DNA of 64,000 nt. It comes from Pseudonocardia acidicola (GTDB taxonomy: Bacteria; Actinomycetota; Actinomycetes; Mycobacteriales; Pseudonocardiaceae). The translations under genes and the position numbers were made by a program. Below, piece by piece: positions 1 to 8,409 of this stretch (position 1 is its first letter; each line of letters opens with the position of its first letter). The notes beneath the pieces are model-generated. The model was not told the DNA's origin and ran no database searches. It saw only the letters and a program-made list of their open reading frames with translations. The DNA is taken from positions 45,917 through 109,916 of the forward strand of contig NZ_JAAXLA010000014.1 of the NCBI RefSeq assembly GCF_012911935.1, in the 5' to 3' direction.

Positions 1-2
1 GT

Positions 3-587
3 GCGGCCGTCCACATCGTCGGTGGGCGGCGACGCAGCGAACGGCTCAAGGAGCGGTTCGGACCCGAGTACGAGCGCAGTCTGGCCGAGACCGACGACCG
101 CCGGAAGACCGAGGACCAGCTGGCGCAGCGCGAGAAGCGGCACCGCAAGCTCGAGCTGCGTGACCTGGACGAGCGCGAGCGCGCCGAGTTCCACGATCGC
201 TGGCTCGGCGTCCAGCGCGACTTCGTCGACGACCCCGACCGTGCCGTCGAACGGGCCGACGCCCTCGTCGTCGAGGTGATGTCCGCGCGCGGCTACCCGG
301 TCGTCGACTTCGAGCAGCGGGCCGCCGACATCTCCGTGGAACACCCGGTCGTCGTCCAGCACTACCGCGAGGCGCAGCGGATCTCGGCCGCGAACGCCCG
401 CGGCGGCGTGGACACCGAGGACCTGCGCCGGGCCGTCACCTCGTACCGGTCGCTGATCGAGGCGCTGCTCGACCGCGGCGGCGATGACCCCGGTCCGACC
501 CGGCGGCCCGGCGGCGACGGGCGCCGCACCGGCACGGCAGCGCAGAGCGGTCAGGCACGCCCGAGGAGTGAGGAGACGCAGGTATGA
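3..587 (+). CDS. Hypothetical protein, 5' end missing
   Basis: The frame is open from the first bases, so only the C-terminal ~194 residues are visible. They are highly charged (Arg/Glu/Lys), beginning with a basic stretch followed by RERAEFHDRW. Proteins of this style in actinobacteria usually start with a single membrane helix and continue with a charged cytoplasmic region; here that helix would lie outside the window, so this is inference. The core RW-x7-FVDDP-x7-AD recurs in the downstream neighbour, so the two are paralogous. The stop codon overlaps the next start by 4 bp (ATGA). No function can be assigned. Confidence 0.75.
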   Translation, partial: AAVHIVGGRRRSERLKERFGPEYERSLAETDDRRKTEDQLAQREKRHRKLELRDLDERERAEFHDRWLGVQRDFVDDPDRAVERADALVVEVMSARGYPVVDFEQRAADISVEHPVVVQHYREAQRISAANARGGVDTEDLRRAVTSYRSLIEALLDRGGDDPGPTRRPGGDGRRTGTAAQSGQARPRSEETQV

Positions 588-1141
588 GCAGCATGGACGA
601 GTCGGGCCCGCGAGCGCCCGACGCAGACGTCCGCACCCGCCCGGCGGACCACGACCGGCGCGAGCACGACGCCGGGGCCCTGGGCGGGACCGACACCCCG
701 TGGGAGACCTCGCACCCCGGGGAGCGGCGCTCCGACCGCGAGCACACGGCGGACGGGCCCGGTCCTCGGGAGCGGCGGCTCACCGAGCCCGACCGCGGGA
801 CCGTCGACGATCCGCCCGACGGCGCCGGCGCGCGGGCGCGGCGCCCCGACGACGCCGGCGGCGGCGGTGACCGGCCCGCGGCGCTCATCTCGCACGACCG
901 GGCGGCCGACTACCGGGCGCGCTGGGAGGCCCTGAAGGCCGGGTTCGTCGACGAGCCGCGCACCGCGGTGCGCGGCGCCGACGAGTTGGTCGGCCAGGTC
1001 CTCGACGAGATCGAGGAGGTGTTCCGCCGTCAGCGCGGTGAGCTGGAGCGCGACCTGCACGACGACCAGGCCTCCACCGAGGACCTGCGGCTCGCACTCG
1101 GCCGGTACCGGAGCTTCTTCGACCGGTTGCTGGCGTTCTGA
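584..1141 (+). CDS. Hypothetical protein, paralogous to upstream gene
   Basis: 185 residues. The first ~105 are low-complexity, rich in Arg, Asp, Pro and Gly and probably disordered. The last ~80 (from RAADYRARWEALKAGFVDEP) repeat the RW...FVDxP...AD...LRxAxxxYRSxxxxLL pattern of the preceding gene. The start ATG overlaps the previous stop by 4 bp, which indicates translational coupling and a joint role. There is no signal peptide or membrane segment. Not a recognised family; function unknown. Confidence 0.75.
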   Translation: MSSMDESGPRAPDADVRTRPADHDRREHDAGALGGTDTPWETSHPGERRSDREHTADGPGPRERRLTEPDRGTVDDPPDGAGARARRPDDAGGGGDRPAALISHDRAADYRARWEALKAGFVDEPRTAVRGADELVGQVLDEIEEVFRRQRGELERDLHDDQASTEDLRLALGRYRSFFDRLLAF

Positions 1142-1166
1142 CCGCCGTGTCCGGCCGGGTGCCGCC

Positions 1167-2426
1167 TCAGGTCGGCAGCAGCTGCTCCTGGATGACCTTC
1201 GCGATCCGGTCGGCGGGCAGCGCATCGGGGAGGTAGGTGTTGGGCGCCAGCATCAGGTTGGTCAGCACGATGATCGTGACGTGCCGGTCCGGCTGGTACC
1301 CCATGTAGGTCTGGAAGCCCGGGATCGCGCCGTTGTGGCCGATCAAGAGGCCGAAGGAGCGGTCGACGCCGTATCCGTACTCCGTGTCCCCGAAGTCCAG
1401 CCGCCGGGCCTGCGTCTGCGGTGCGAGCAGGACGCCCACGGCCAGTGCCTGCGCCCAGATCTCCAGGTCGTGGACGGTCGAGATCGCCGCGCCTGCTGCG
1501 GAGCTGTAAGAGGGGTTCCAGTCGGTCGCGTCGGTGGGCTGCGCCGCCGGCGCGGCCGCCACCTGTGCTGCGGCCCGGTTGCCCGCCTGCGCCGCCGCGT
1601 AGGCCTGGGCTCCCTCGACGTTGTTGCCGTAGAGGTAGCCGCGCTGGTGCGGCGCGGGGATCGAACTGTCCGCCGGCGCCGGGAGGGTGGTGTCGGCCAT
1701 CCCCAGCGGGGCGAAGATGCGCTGCCGCATCAGCTGGGCCAGCGGTGCCCCGCCCACCTTCTCGACGATCTGGCCGAGCAGCACGTAGTTGGTGTTCGAG
1801 TACTGGAACGCGGTCCCGGGCGGGAACACCGGCGGGTGCGCGTACGCGATGGCAAGCACCTCGGCGTCGGTCCAGACCCGCCCCGGGTTCGCGTCGAGGG
1901 CGGCGTTGAACGCCAGGTCGTCGGTGTAGTTGTAGAGGCCGCTGCGGTGGTCCAGAAGCTGCCGCACGGTGATGGTGTCCCCGTTGGGGACACCGGCGAC
2001 GTACCTCGCGACCGGATCGTCCACACCGATCCGCCCCTCGTCGACGAGTTGCAGCACGACCGTCGCGGTGAACGTCTTGGTGACGCTGCCGATGCGCATG
2101 TGGTCGCCGACCTGCATCGGCGCGCGGGTGCCCAGGTCCCCGGTGCCGAGCGCCGTCAGCCAGGTACCCAGTCCCGGATAGTCCACGTAGACGATCGCGC
2201 CGGGGACCCGTAGCTCGCGCATCGTGGCCACCACCGGTGGCCGCAGCGTCGCCGCGTAGGACGGCACCGGCGGAGTCGTCGGCGGGACCACGGGTAGCGA
2301 CGTCGGCGGGCCCGGCGGCGCCGGTTCCTGGTCGGCCGGTGTGCCGCAGCCGGCGGCGAGGACGACGAGGACGGCGGCCGGGACCAGGGCGCGCAGTATC
2401 CGGTGGATGCCCGATCGACGACGCAT
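1167..2426 (-). CDS. Serine hydrolase lipoprotein (class C beta-lactamase/DD-peptidase fold)
   Basis: 419 residues. The chosen ATG gives a lipoprotein signal peptide with lipobox LAAGC (Cys27) and has GGAG/AGGAG just upstream. A Pro-rich linker (about 30-57) leads into the penicillin-binding-like domain with the nucleophile motif SVTK (Ser114, Lys117), YSN at 209-211 and a C-terminal GHNG in place of the KTG box. This family covers D-Ala-D-Ala carboxypeptidases, esterases and class C beta-lactamases, so the exact substrate cannot be read from sequence. Predicted to be anchored on the outer face of the membrane. A longer in-frame start at 2513 would bury the signal peptide and is less likely. 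Confidence 0.88.
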   Translation of the reverse strand: MRRRSGIHRILRALVPAAVLVVLAAGCGTPADQEPAPPGPPTSLPVVPPTTPPVPSYAATLRPPVVATMRELRVPGAIVYVDYPGLGTWLTALGTGDLGTRAPMQVGDHMRIGSVTKTFTATVVLQLVDEGRIGVDDPVARYVAGVPNGDTITVRQLLDHRSGLYNYTDDLAFNAALDANPGRVWTDAEVLAIAYAHPPVFPPGTAFQYSNTNYVLLGQIVEKVGGAPLAQLMRQRIFAPLGMADTTLPAPADSSIPAPHQRGYLYGNNVEGAQAYAAAQAGNRAAAQVAAAPAAQPTDATDWNPSYSSAAGAAISTVHDLEIWAQALAVGVLLAPQTQARRLDFGDTEYGYGVDRSFGLLIGHNGAIPGFQTYMGYQPDRHVTIIVLTNLMLAPNTYLPDALPADRIAKVIQEQLLPT

Positions 2427-2572
2427 GCGGCGCTCCTGCTCCCATGATCCCCACGAGTCGGGGGGGCCATGGTCACGGACGCCGCGCCCACCGTCGACGG
2501 CCGACCGTCGCAATCTCCGGGGGCCGCTTCAGCGGACGGCCGCCCCGGTTGCGCCGACGGCCGCAGCGACGG

Positions 2573-2836
2573 TCAGAACGACGCTGTCGGTGTCGCGGAG
2601 GCCGTCGGGGTCTCGGTCGGGGAGGTCGTCGCGGTCGGGGAGGTCGTCGCGGTCGGAGCGACGGTCGCGGACGTCGTCGCCTCGGGCGGGGCCGGCGCGA
2701 AGGACGGCGGAGCCTGCGGATTGGGAGCGGGCGAGGTGGACGCCTGCTGGTCCGCCGGGGTGCCGCAGGCGGCCACCGCGAGCAGCAATGCGAGCACGCC
2801 CACGGCGCGCACCATGCCTGATCGTGTACGCGACAT
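2573..2836 (-). CDS. Small Thr/Pro-rich lipoprotein
   Basis: 87 residues from the ATG at 2836: signal peptide with lipobox AVAAC (Cys24), then only low-complexity sequence rich in Ala, Pro, Thr and Ser, including the repeated TTSPTATTSPTE. The DNA shows an 18-bp near-repeat (gtcggggaggtcgtcgcg) near 2615-2655. There is no folded domain. The residues after the lipobox, CGTPADQ, are the same as in the neighbouring serine hydrolase, suggesting a shared origin of the 5' ends. An upstream GTG (2866) and internal ATG (2815) are alternative starts. Function unknown; perhaps a cell-wall spacer. Confidence 0.6.
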   Translation of the reverse strand: MSRTRSGMVRAVGVLALLLAVAACGTPADQQASTSPAPNPQAPPSFAPAPPEATTSATVAPTATTSPTATTSPTETPTASATPTASF

Positions 2837-2896
2837 GGCGCTGACCGTACTCGCCGGTATCTGCACTGCTCACGGCGGCCGCCCGCCTGCCCGAGA

Positions 2897-3736
2897 TCAA
2901 CTCAATGCGACCGCGGCGTCCGGTTCGACGACCCGGAAGGTGAAGCTCTCCTCCAGGTAGAGGTGCACGGTGTCGGCGTCGTGATGGCTGTAGCCGATGG
3001 ACAGGTCCTGCCCGACGTCGAGCAGGAAGTCCCCGCCACGCTGGCTGACCACCACCGCGCCGTCCACCCCGGGGGCCCACACGATCGACCCGCCGAGGAT
3101 GCGCTTGAGGTGGTCGAACAGCAGGTAGCCGCCGTGTTCGGTGCTCTCCACGATGCGGGTGTAGCCGGACGGGGCGATGACCAGCGCGTACGGGCCTTCG
3201 ATGCCGTTGCGGCGCAGCGTGTCCACGGCGCGGGCGACGATGCCCGGGTACTGCTGGCAGTCCGTGCCCAGCTCGACGGACGGGTAGGGCGACACGGCCG
3301 CGATGCCCTCGATGCCCGCCTCGGGCCAGCCGTGGAACACCGCACGGTTCTCGATCTCCGCGGCCTGCCGGGCGGCCCGGGCCAGGTCGTCGAACTCGGG
3401 GTCGGCGGCGCCGCGCTGCACGTCGTCGATCTCGCGGCGGTCCACCGTGAAGGGCACCCGGAACTCCGCCAGCGGCAGCACCCGGCGCTGCCGGGTCACC
3501 ACGCCCTCGACCGAGACCCCCGGGGGCGGGCCGTCGAGCGCGGTGGTGCGGCCCAGGCTCGCCGAGGAGTGCGTCCAGCCACCGGGGCCGACCCAGTCGG
3601 CGAGGCGGCGCGCGGCCAGCAGCGGGGTGAGCCGCTCGCGGGCCTCGTCGTCGATCTCCTTCCACGCGGTGGTCGGGATCGGCGCGAGCCCGCGCAGCAG
3701 GTGATCCGAAACGTTCCCGGTCGTCACAGTGGTCAT
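2897..3736 (-). CDS. Family 1 encapsulin shell protein
   Basis: 279 residues, typical of family 1 encapsulins with the HK97 phage-capsid fold. Recognisable features are LLRGLAPIP near the N-terminus, VGPGGW, the segment from VLPLAEFRVPF to DDVQRGA, GIEGPYALVI (the pore/A-domain area) and the C-terminal LYLEESFTFRVVEP. These proteins self-assemble into protein nanocompartments that load cargo through a short C-terminal peptide. The start ATG overlaps the stop of the hemerythrin cargo gene by 4 bp (ATGA), so both are translated together. The ~12 residues before the usual LLRGLAPI start are an extension. Confidence in the family is high. Confidence 0.95.
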   Translation of the reverse strand: MTTVTTGNVSDHLLRGLAPIPTTAWKEIDDEARERLTPLLAARRLADWVGPGGWTHSSASLGRTTALDGPPPGVSVEGVVTRQRRVLPLAEFRVPFTVDRREIDDVQRGAADPEFDDLARAARQAAEIENRAVFHGWPEAGIEGIAAVSPYPSVELGTDCQQYPGIVARAVDTLRRNGIEGPYALVIAPSGYTRIVESTEHGGYLLFDHLKRILGGSIVWAPGVDGAVVVSQRGGDFLLDVGQDLSIGYSHHDADTVHLYLEESFTFRVVEPDAAVALS

Positions 3737-4365
3737 CGCCCCTTCAGGTTGCCGATACCCAATGACCCGTCGGCCGTGCGGTCGTCCGGCGGGTTGATCT
3801 CACGTTCGATGTCGCGCACGTAGCGCTCCGGGTCCTTGTCCCCGGTGTCCAGGGCCTGCGTGGTCTCGTGCTGCGCCATGAACTCGGCGAACCGCTTGCC
3901 GAGCGACTCGCGCAGCCCGCTGGGCGCGTTCAGCCGGAAGTCGGCCAGCCCCTCGTTCTCCTCCTCGCCCATGTGTTCGTCGTTGGCCACCCGGGCCCGG
4001 CCCACGGCTTCCCACCACGGGCGGCTGCCGATCGGGTGCCGGGCCGCGTCGTGCACGCCGTCGCGGATGTCGTTGTGGTCGCCGATGGCGTCGAGGGTCT
4101 CGTCCTCGGCGTCCTCGCCGTGGCGCAGCAGTTGCGGGTAGAAGATCTCCTCCTCCGCGATCGCGTGCACGTCCAGGCGGGCGGCGAGGGGCTCCCAGAC
4201 CCGTTTCAGCGCGTCGGCGTCCATCGGGGAGTCCGCTCGCAGATCGTCGAGGGCGGCGAACTCGCGGCGGAACCACTCGTGATCGTCGAGGATCAGCTGG
4301 GTGATATCGGGCACGGCTGGGGACGGTACTTGTTCCGGGCCCGCGCGGCGCGGTGAAGTGGTCAC
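3733..4365 (-). CDS. Hemerythrin HHE-domain protein, encapsulin cargo
   Basis: Numbered from the GTG at 4314 (193 residues), the HHE domain holds di-iron ligand candidates His12, His50, Glu54, His80, His114 and Glu118. The last residues, DGSLGIGNLKGR (182-193), match the family 1 encapsulin targeting peptide (core LGIGNL), and the shell gene follows directly with a 4-bp overlap. The product is therefore expected inside the compartment, binding O2 or reactive species at a di-iron site. Two starts are possible: GTG 4365 overlaps the upstream stop by 4 bp (GTGA), fits the operon pattern and gives 210 residues; GTG 4314 gives the conventional N-terminus. Neither has a strong ribosome binding site. 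Confidence 0.92.
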   Translation of the reverse strand: MTTSPRRAGPEQVPSPAVPDITQLILDDHEWFRREFAALDDLRADSPMDADALKRVWEPLAARLDVHAIAEEEIFYPQLLRHGEDAEDETLDAIGDHNDIRDGVHDAARHPIGSRPWWEAVGRARVANDEHMGEEENEGLADFRLNAPSGLRESLGKRFAEFMAQHETTQALDTGDKDPERYVRDIEREINPPDDRTADGSLGIGNLKGR

Positions 4366-5090
4366 CGTCCCGGGTGGCGTACCGGCAGCGCCAGCGGGTC
4401 CCACAGCCGGGAGCGGCCTGCCGCGGGCGCGATGACGACACCGTCGGTGAGCGGGGCCGGGCCCGGGGTGTCCGTGCCGGCCGTGTGGGCCTCGACGAGC
4501 GCCCGCATCCGCTGCCCGGCCCGGTGGTAGAAGCGCAGCTGGGTGCCCCGTCCGAAGACCCGGAAGCCGAAGCGGTACACCGGGTTCGGGATCGGCGCGC
4601 GCCGGGAGTAGGCGTGGATCCAGAACGTCACGGCGCCGGTGCGGAGCTGTTTGACGACCTCGTAGCTCAGCCGCCCCTGCTCGAGGTGCCCGTCCAGGGT
4701 GCGGTAGGTCCAGCCCCAGACCCGCTCCGGGCCGTCCGGGCCCGCGCGCTCGGCGTCCACGACGTCGGTGATGCGCACCCCGAGGTAGAACCGCAGCGCC
4801 AGGAACCGGCCCTCCAGCAGCATGTCGCGGCCGAGCAGCGGGTCGTCGGGCCGGTACAGGCCGCGCAGCAGCCGGGGGTCGGTGAAGTCGTAGGTCCGGA
4901 CGAGCCGGCACCCGGCCTCCCACGGCCCGTCGGGGACGGGCGCCCCGGGCGGTTCCTCGCCGAGCCGGGCGTGCCCGGAGTCGACATGCCAGTCCGGGTC
5001 GCCGGCACGGCGGGGAGCGTCGCGCTCGTCGTAGTTGAACCCCCGGTGGCGCAGCCCGTCGAGCTCGGCGGCGAGTTCCGCGGCTCTCAG
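4362..5090 (-). CDS. DUF1990 family protein, probable CTG start
   Basis: About 242 residues. FNYDERDAPR at the N-terminus, RLVRTYDF in the middle and VWGWTYRTLDGHLEQG followed by FWIHAYSRRA near the end show the DUF1990 fold, whose function is unknown. The conserved N-terminal part lies upstream of the first ATG (4823), and that part of the frame has no ATG or GTG. A CTG at 5090-5088 overlaps the TGA of the upstream gene (CTGA), reproducing the 4-bp overlaps elsewhere in this operon, so a non-standard CTG start is proposed. The frame is closed further up at about 5130. Sits between the small membrane protein and the encapsulin cargo. Confidence 0.7.
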   Translation of the reverse strand: MRAAELAAELDGLRHRGFNYDERDAPRRAGDPDWHVDSGHARLGEEPPGAPVPDGPWEAGCRLVRTYDFTDPRLLRGLYRPDDPLLGRDMLLEGRFLALRFYLGVRITDVVDAERAGPDGPERVWGWTYRTLDGHLEQGRLSYEVVKQLRTGAVTFWIHAYSRRAPIPNPVYRFGFRVFGRGTQLRFYHRAGQRMRALVEAHTAGTDTPGPAPLTDGVVIAPAAGRSRLWDPLALPVRHPGR

Positions 5091-5275
5091 CGGGGGCCAC
5101 CCGGTTCGTACCGCCCGACCGACTCACCGATGAGCCAGAACATCGGCGGCCACAGCCCGACGAACAGGGCGCGGCGCTCGGCGTTGCCGCGTTCGTCCTG
5201 GTCGACGGTCTTGGCCCGGATCCAGAGTCCGATGCACAACCCGATCGACGCCAACGACGTGGCCTGTAGATGCAC
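5087..5275 (-). CDS. Small membrane protein, first gene of encapsulin operon
   Basis: 62 residues from a GTG. Two hydrophobic segments (SLASIGLCIGLWI and ALFVGLWPPMFWLIG) flank a charged loop with KTVDQDERGNAERR. This pattern (membrane helix, acidic loop, AERxxxFVGLWxPxF) is common in small actinobacterial membrane proteins of unknown role. The frame stays open far upstream, but that part is the shadow of the divergent gene and carries no protein-like signal. Its TGA overlaps the proposed CTG of the DUF1990 gene. Probably the promoter-proximal gene of a four-gene transcript, with the divergent promoter region at about 5276-5356. Confidence 0.6.
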   Translation of the reverse strand: MHLQATSLASIGLCIGLWIRAKTVDQDERGNAERRALFVGLWPPMFWLIGESVGRYEPGGPR

Positions 5276-5356
5276 CGAGCGGAGGCCGCCGCGGTGCAGG
5301 AGCTTCCCGACCGTCACGTCGGGCACGTTCCCCGTCGGTCGTGTTTTCATGCCCGA

Positions 5357-6112
5357 ATGTCGGTACTGCGCCGTGAAGCGGCGACCGGGACCCGCCGCCA
5401 CCGCCGGGTGGCCGCGCTGGTGCGCTGGCCCGCCGGAGTGGCGCTGGTGTCCTGGCGCTACCTGTGGCGGACCACCCCGATCCACCGGGCCGAGGAACCG
5501 GGTGGGACCGCGGACCTGCCCCCGGGCCTGCCCGCCGAGCACACCGATGACCGGGTACAGCGGGTCGCCGACGGCTACGGCCCGTTGTTGCGCCGGCAGT
5601 ACACGGTGCGCATCGCCGAGCCGGACTGCGACGCGGAGGAGCTGATGGGCCGGCTGGCTGCCGATCCGAACCGGGTCGCACCCTCGGAATTCGCGGTATT
5701 CCGCCGGACCCGCGGCACCGACGGCACGCTCACCGCGGGTGACGAGTTCCTGATCCGGCTGCCCGGCCCGTGGGACGGCCCGGTCCGGGTGATCGACAGC
5801 GGACCGACCGGCTTCCGGTTCGCCACCCTGCGCGGCCACCTGGAGGCCGGGCAGATCGAGTTCCGGGTGCGCCCGGACACCGATCGCGGCCCCGATCTGC
5901 GGTTCGAGATCGAGTCCTGGGCCCGCCCCGGCGACCGGCTCTCGCACGTGCTCTACAACCGGTTGCGGCTGGCCAAGGAGGTGCAGCTCACCATGTGGAT
6001 GCACGTGCTGCTGCGGACGGCCCGGCTGGCCGGCGGCCGCCCTCGTGGCGGCATCACGGTGCACACCCGTCGAGTGGCCGAGCCGCTGCCGGGAGGCGAC
6101 GATCATCGGTGA
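5357..6112 (+). CDS. DUF1990 family protein, divergent paralogue
   Basis: 251 residues from ATG 5357. The N-terminal ~100 residues contain a hydrophobic stretch (VRWPAGVALVSWRYLW); the rest shows DUF1990 features: AVFRRTRG, VRVIDSGPTGFRFATLRGHLEAGQ and FEIESWARPGDRL, then WMHVLLRTA. It is the second DUF1990 protein here, transcribed divergently from the encapsulin operon that holds the first. The shared ~80-bp region between them must carry both promoters. Role unknown; the pairing suggests a functional tie to the compartment operon, which is inference only. Confidence 0.75.
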   Translation: MSVLRREAATGTRRHRRVAALVRWPAGVALVSWRYLWRTTPIHRAEEPGGTADLPPGLPAEHTDDRVQRVADGYGPLLRRQYTVRIAEPDCDAEELMGRLAADPNRVAPSEFAVFRRTRGTDGTLTAGDEFLIRLPGPWDGPVRVIDSGPTGFRFATLRGHLEAGQIEFRVRPDTDRGPDLRFEIESWARPGDRLSHVLYNRLRLAKEVQLTMWMHVLLRTARLAGGRPRGGITVHTRRVAEPLPGGDDHR

Positions 6113-6150
6113 TCGTTCGCGTTGTTCCGCACTGGGAGGACCCCCACGCC

Positions 6151-6447
6151 ATGTCCCGGTTCGCTCGCGTCCTCGGTGTGCTCACCGCCGCCTACGGCCT
6201 CGGCACGCTGGTCCGTCCGTCGCTGCTCGCGGGGCCGGCGGGCCTGAGCCCGAAGGGTGGCGGGCCGTCGCGTGCGGTCGCCACACTGGTCCGCGCCGTC
6301 GGCGTGCGTGAGGTGGCGTCCGGGCTGGCGATCGCGCTGGCCCCGGAGGGCAGGGCACTGCAGACCGCGCTGACCTTCGGGTTCGCGCTGCCCGACCGGT
6401 CGGCCGCGCTCACGGCGGTGGGGATCGCCGGGGGTGGGGCGCGCTGA
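6151..6447 (+). CDS. Small hydrophobic membrane protein, possibly 3'-shortened
   Basis: 98 residues, ATG with GGGAGGA nearby. The sequence [24 protein letters not shown], then [21 protein letters not shown], is like small actinobacterial integral membrane proteins of about 110-125 residues. Here the segment after [12 protein letters not shown] is abbreviated and the C-terminus ends at GIAGGGAR, where a final hydrophobic helix would be expected. The 3' end overlaps the damaged 3' end of the convergent PEBP gene, so one deletion may have clipped both. Function unknown. Confidence 0.6.
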   Translation: MSRFARVLGVLTAAYGLGTLVRPSLLAGPAGLSPKGGGPSRAVATLVRAVGVREVASGLAIALAPEGRALQTALTFGFALPDRSAALTAVGIAGGGAR

Positions 6448-6715
6448 ACGCCCTCGCCCTCGCGGCGGCGCGTTGACCGGCGTGCCAGAAGCCGGACGCG
6501 GTCGGGGCGTCCGGGTCGTAGCAGGTCACCACGAACGACCGGGTGCCCTCGGGAAAACCGCTCCAGGACGGCTGCGGCGACCGGTCCTGGCCCCCGGGGA
6601 CGCCGAAGATGCCGGACAGCTGCGGCGGCGGCAGCGTCCGACCGTCCGCGACGTCGGTGCTGGTGACGGTGAACGACGGCGCGGCGGGCAGCTCGTCGTA
6701 GGGGTTGCGGCTCAC
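6410..6715 (-). pseudogene. YbhB/YbcL (PEBP) family protein, C-terminally truncated
   Basis: GTG start at 6715 preceded by GAGGAG. The N-terminal ~75 residues are clearly PEBP/Raf-kinase-inhibitor-like: [30 protein letters not shown], then [12 protein letters not shown] and SGFWH. Immediately after SGFWH (about 6485) homology stops and the frame runs into Arg/Ala-rich sequence antisense to the neighbouring gene's 3' end. Intact members are about 160-180 residues; over half the fold, including the ligand-pocket C-terminal part, is missing. Almost certainly non-functional. Confidence 0.75.
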
Positions 6716-6822
6716 GAGATGCTCCTCTCGGTCGCGCGGTGGGCGAGCCACGCTGGTCCCGTACGGGTTCCGGTGCCGAACGATGCCCCGGAGCGCGGGC
6801 CGGGTCTGACAGGCTGACCGGG

Positions 6823-8406
6823 GTGGACAGCCTGCTGCTCATCATCGGGTTGATGCTGGCCGCCGTGCTGCTGGTCGGAGCCGGAGACCGGCTGCAGTTG
6901 CCGTGGCCCGCGCTGATGGTGGTGCTCGGGGTGGTGATGGCGTTCGTGCCCGGACTGCCCGATCGCTTCGAGCTCGAACCGGACCTGATCCTGCCGCTGT
7001 TCCTGCCCCCGCTGTTGTTCGCCGCGGCGCAGCGGACATCGTGGGCCCTGTTCCGGGCCCGCTGGCGCAGCATCGCGCTGTTCGCGGTGGCGCTGGTCGG
7101 CGTGACGATCGCGGTCGTCGCCGGCACCGCGCTGGCGCTGGTCCCGGGGATCACCGTGACCGCGGCGATCGCGCTGGGTGCCATGGTGGCGCCGCCGGAC
7201 CCGGTGGCGGTGGAGGCGGTGGCGGCGCGGGTGCGCATCCCACGGCGGCTGCTGGCGGTACTGCAGAGCGAGGGGCTGTTCAACGACGCGACGGCGCTGG
7301 TCGTCTTCCAGGTCGCGGTGCTGACCACGATGCAGGGCCAGACGCTGAGCGTGCCGTTGCTGGCGGTGCGGTTCGTGCTCGGCGTGGTCGTGGCGATCGC
7401 GCTGGGCGTCGCGGCGGCCTGGCTGGCGCGGTTCGTGATGTCCCGGATCACCGACACCGCCGGGCGTACCGCGCTCACCCTGATCCTGCCGTTCGCGGTC
7501 TATCTCGCGGCCGACCGGCTCGGCGCCTCCGGGGTCGTTGCCGTGGTGGTCGCCGCGCTGCAGCTGCGCGGCTACAGCGAGGCCGATGAGGCGGCCGAAC
7601 GGCTCACCCAGCGGTCCTTCTGGGACGTGGTGGAGCTGCTGGTGACCGGGGTGGCGTTCGGGCTGATCGGGCTCGACCTGCGGCAGGTGATCGACGCGGC
7701 GGGTGCCGGCCTGTGGCGGATGCTCGGCCACGCGGTGGTCATCTGCATGGTCGTGGTGGGGACCCGGGCCGTCTGGATGGCCGGCGCGTGGCGGCTGGTC
7801 CAGCACTCGCCGGACCCGTCGGCCGCCCCGCGCACCGGTCGCGAGACCGTGGTGCTGACCTGGTGCGGGATGCGCGGGCTGGCGACGCTCGCGCTGGCCT
7901 TGTCGCTGCCCCCGACGACTGCGGACGGCAGCCCGTTCCCGGCCCGGTCGGAGCTGATCGTCATCGCGTGCGCGGTGCTGGTGGTGACCCTGCTCGTGCC
8001 GGCGTTCACGCTGCCGGTGCTGGTGCGCGCGCTCGGGGTCGCCGAGGAGGCCGACGCCGAGCAGGCCGCCGAAGCGGTGGTCGCTCGCCGCGCCCAGCAG
8101 GCCGCGCTGGCCCGGATGGTCGAGCAGCAGCAGCTCGGCGCGCTACCCGACGAGCTCGGTGCGCCGATGCGCGAGCGGATCGGCCGACTGCAGGCCGTGC
8201 TGTGCGGTGAGCCGATCACCACCGAGGAGCGCGAGCGGCTGCGGACCCTGCGGGAGGGCCGGGCGATGTTCTCGGCGATCCAGGCCGATGCGCTCGGCGC
8301 CGCCCGGCAGGAGGTGCTGCGGGCGCGGCGCGAGCCCGGCATCGACCCGGCGGCCGCGGACCGGGTGCTGCGCCGGCTGGACCTGCGCACGGTGCTGCTG
8401 GACTAG
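6823..8406 (+). CDS. Na+/H+ antiporter, CPA1 family
   Basis: 527 residues from GTG 6823. About 12 membrane helices fill residues 1-410, with the CPA1 landmarks [24 protein letters not shown] and [13 protein letters not shown] (helices 3-6, including the transport aspartates), and [13 protein letters not shown] near helix 11. The ~110-residue C-terminal tail is hydrophilic and helical ([19 protein letters not shown]), typical of a regulatory tail. Expected to exchange Na+ (or K+) for H+ across the cytoplasmic membrane. It stands alone between decayed genes; the LysR remnant starts 4 bp after its stop. Confidence 0.9.
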   Translation: MDSLLLIIGLMLAAVLLVGAGDRLQLPWPALMVVLGVVMAFVPGLPDRFELEPDLILPLFLPPLLFAAAQRTSWALFRARWRSIALFAVALVGVTIAVVAGTALALVPGITVTAAIALGAMVAPPDPVAVEAVAARVRIPRRLLAVLQSEGLFNDATALVVFQVAVLTTMQGQTLSVPLLAVRFVLGVVVAIALGVAAAWLARFVMSRITDTAGRTALTLILPFAVYLAADRLGASGVVAVVVAALQLRGYSEADEAAERLTQRSFWDVVELLVTGVAFGLIGLDLRQVIDAAGAGLWRMLGHAVVICMVVVGTRAVWMAGAWRLVQHSPDPSAAPRTGRETVVLTWCGMRGLATLALALSLPPTTADGSPFPARSELIVIACAVLVVTLLVPAFTLPVLVRALGVAEEADAEQAAEAVVARRAQQAALARMVEQQQLGALPDELGAPMRERIGRLQAVLCGEPITTEERERLRTLREGRAMFSAIQADALGAARQEVLRARREPGIDPAAADRVLRRLDLRTVLLD

Positions 8407-8409
8407 ATC

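Noticed and set aside
5276..6106. Long minus-strand reading frame opposite the second DUF1990 gene
   Set aside because: Only its last 62 codons look like a protein; the rest is the high-GC shadow of the plus-strand gene.
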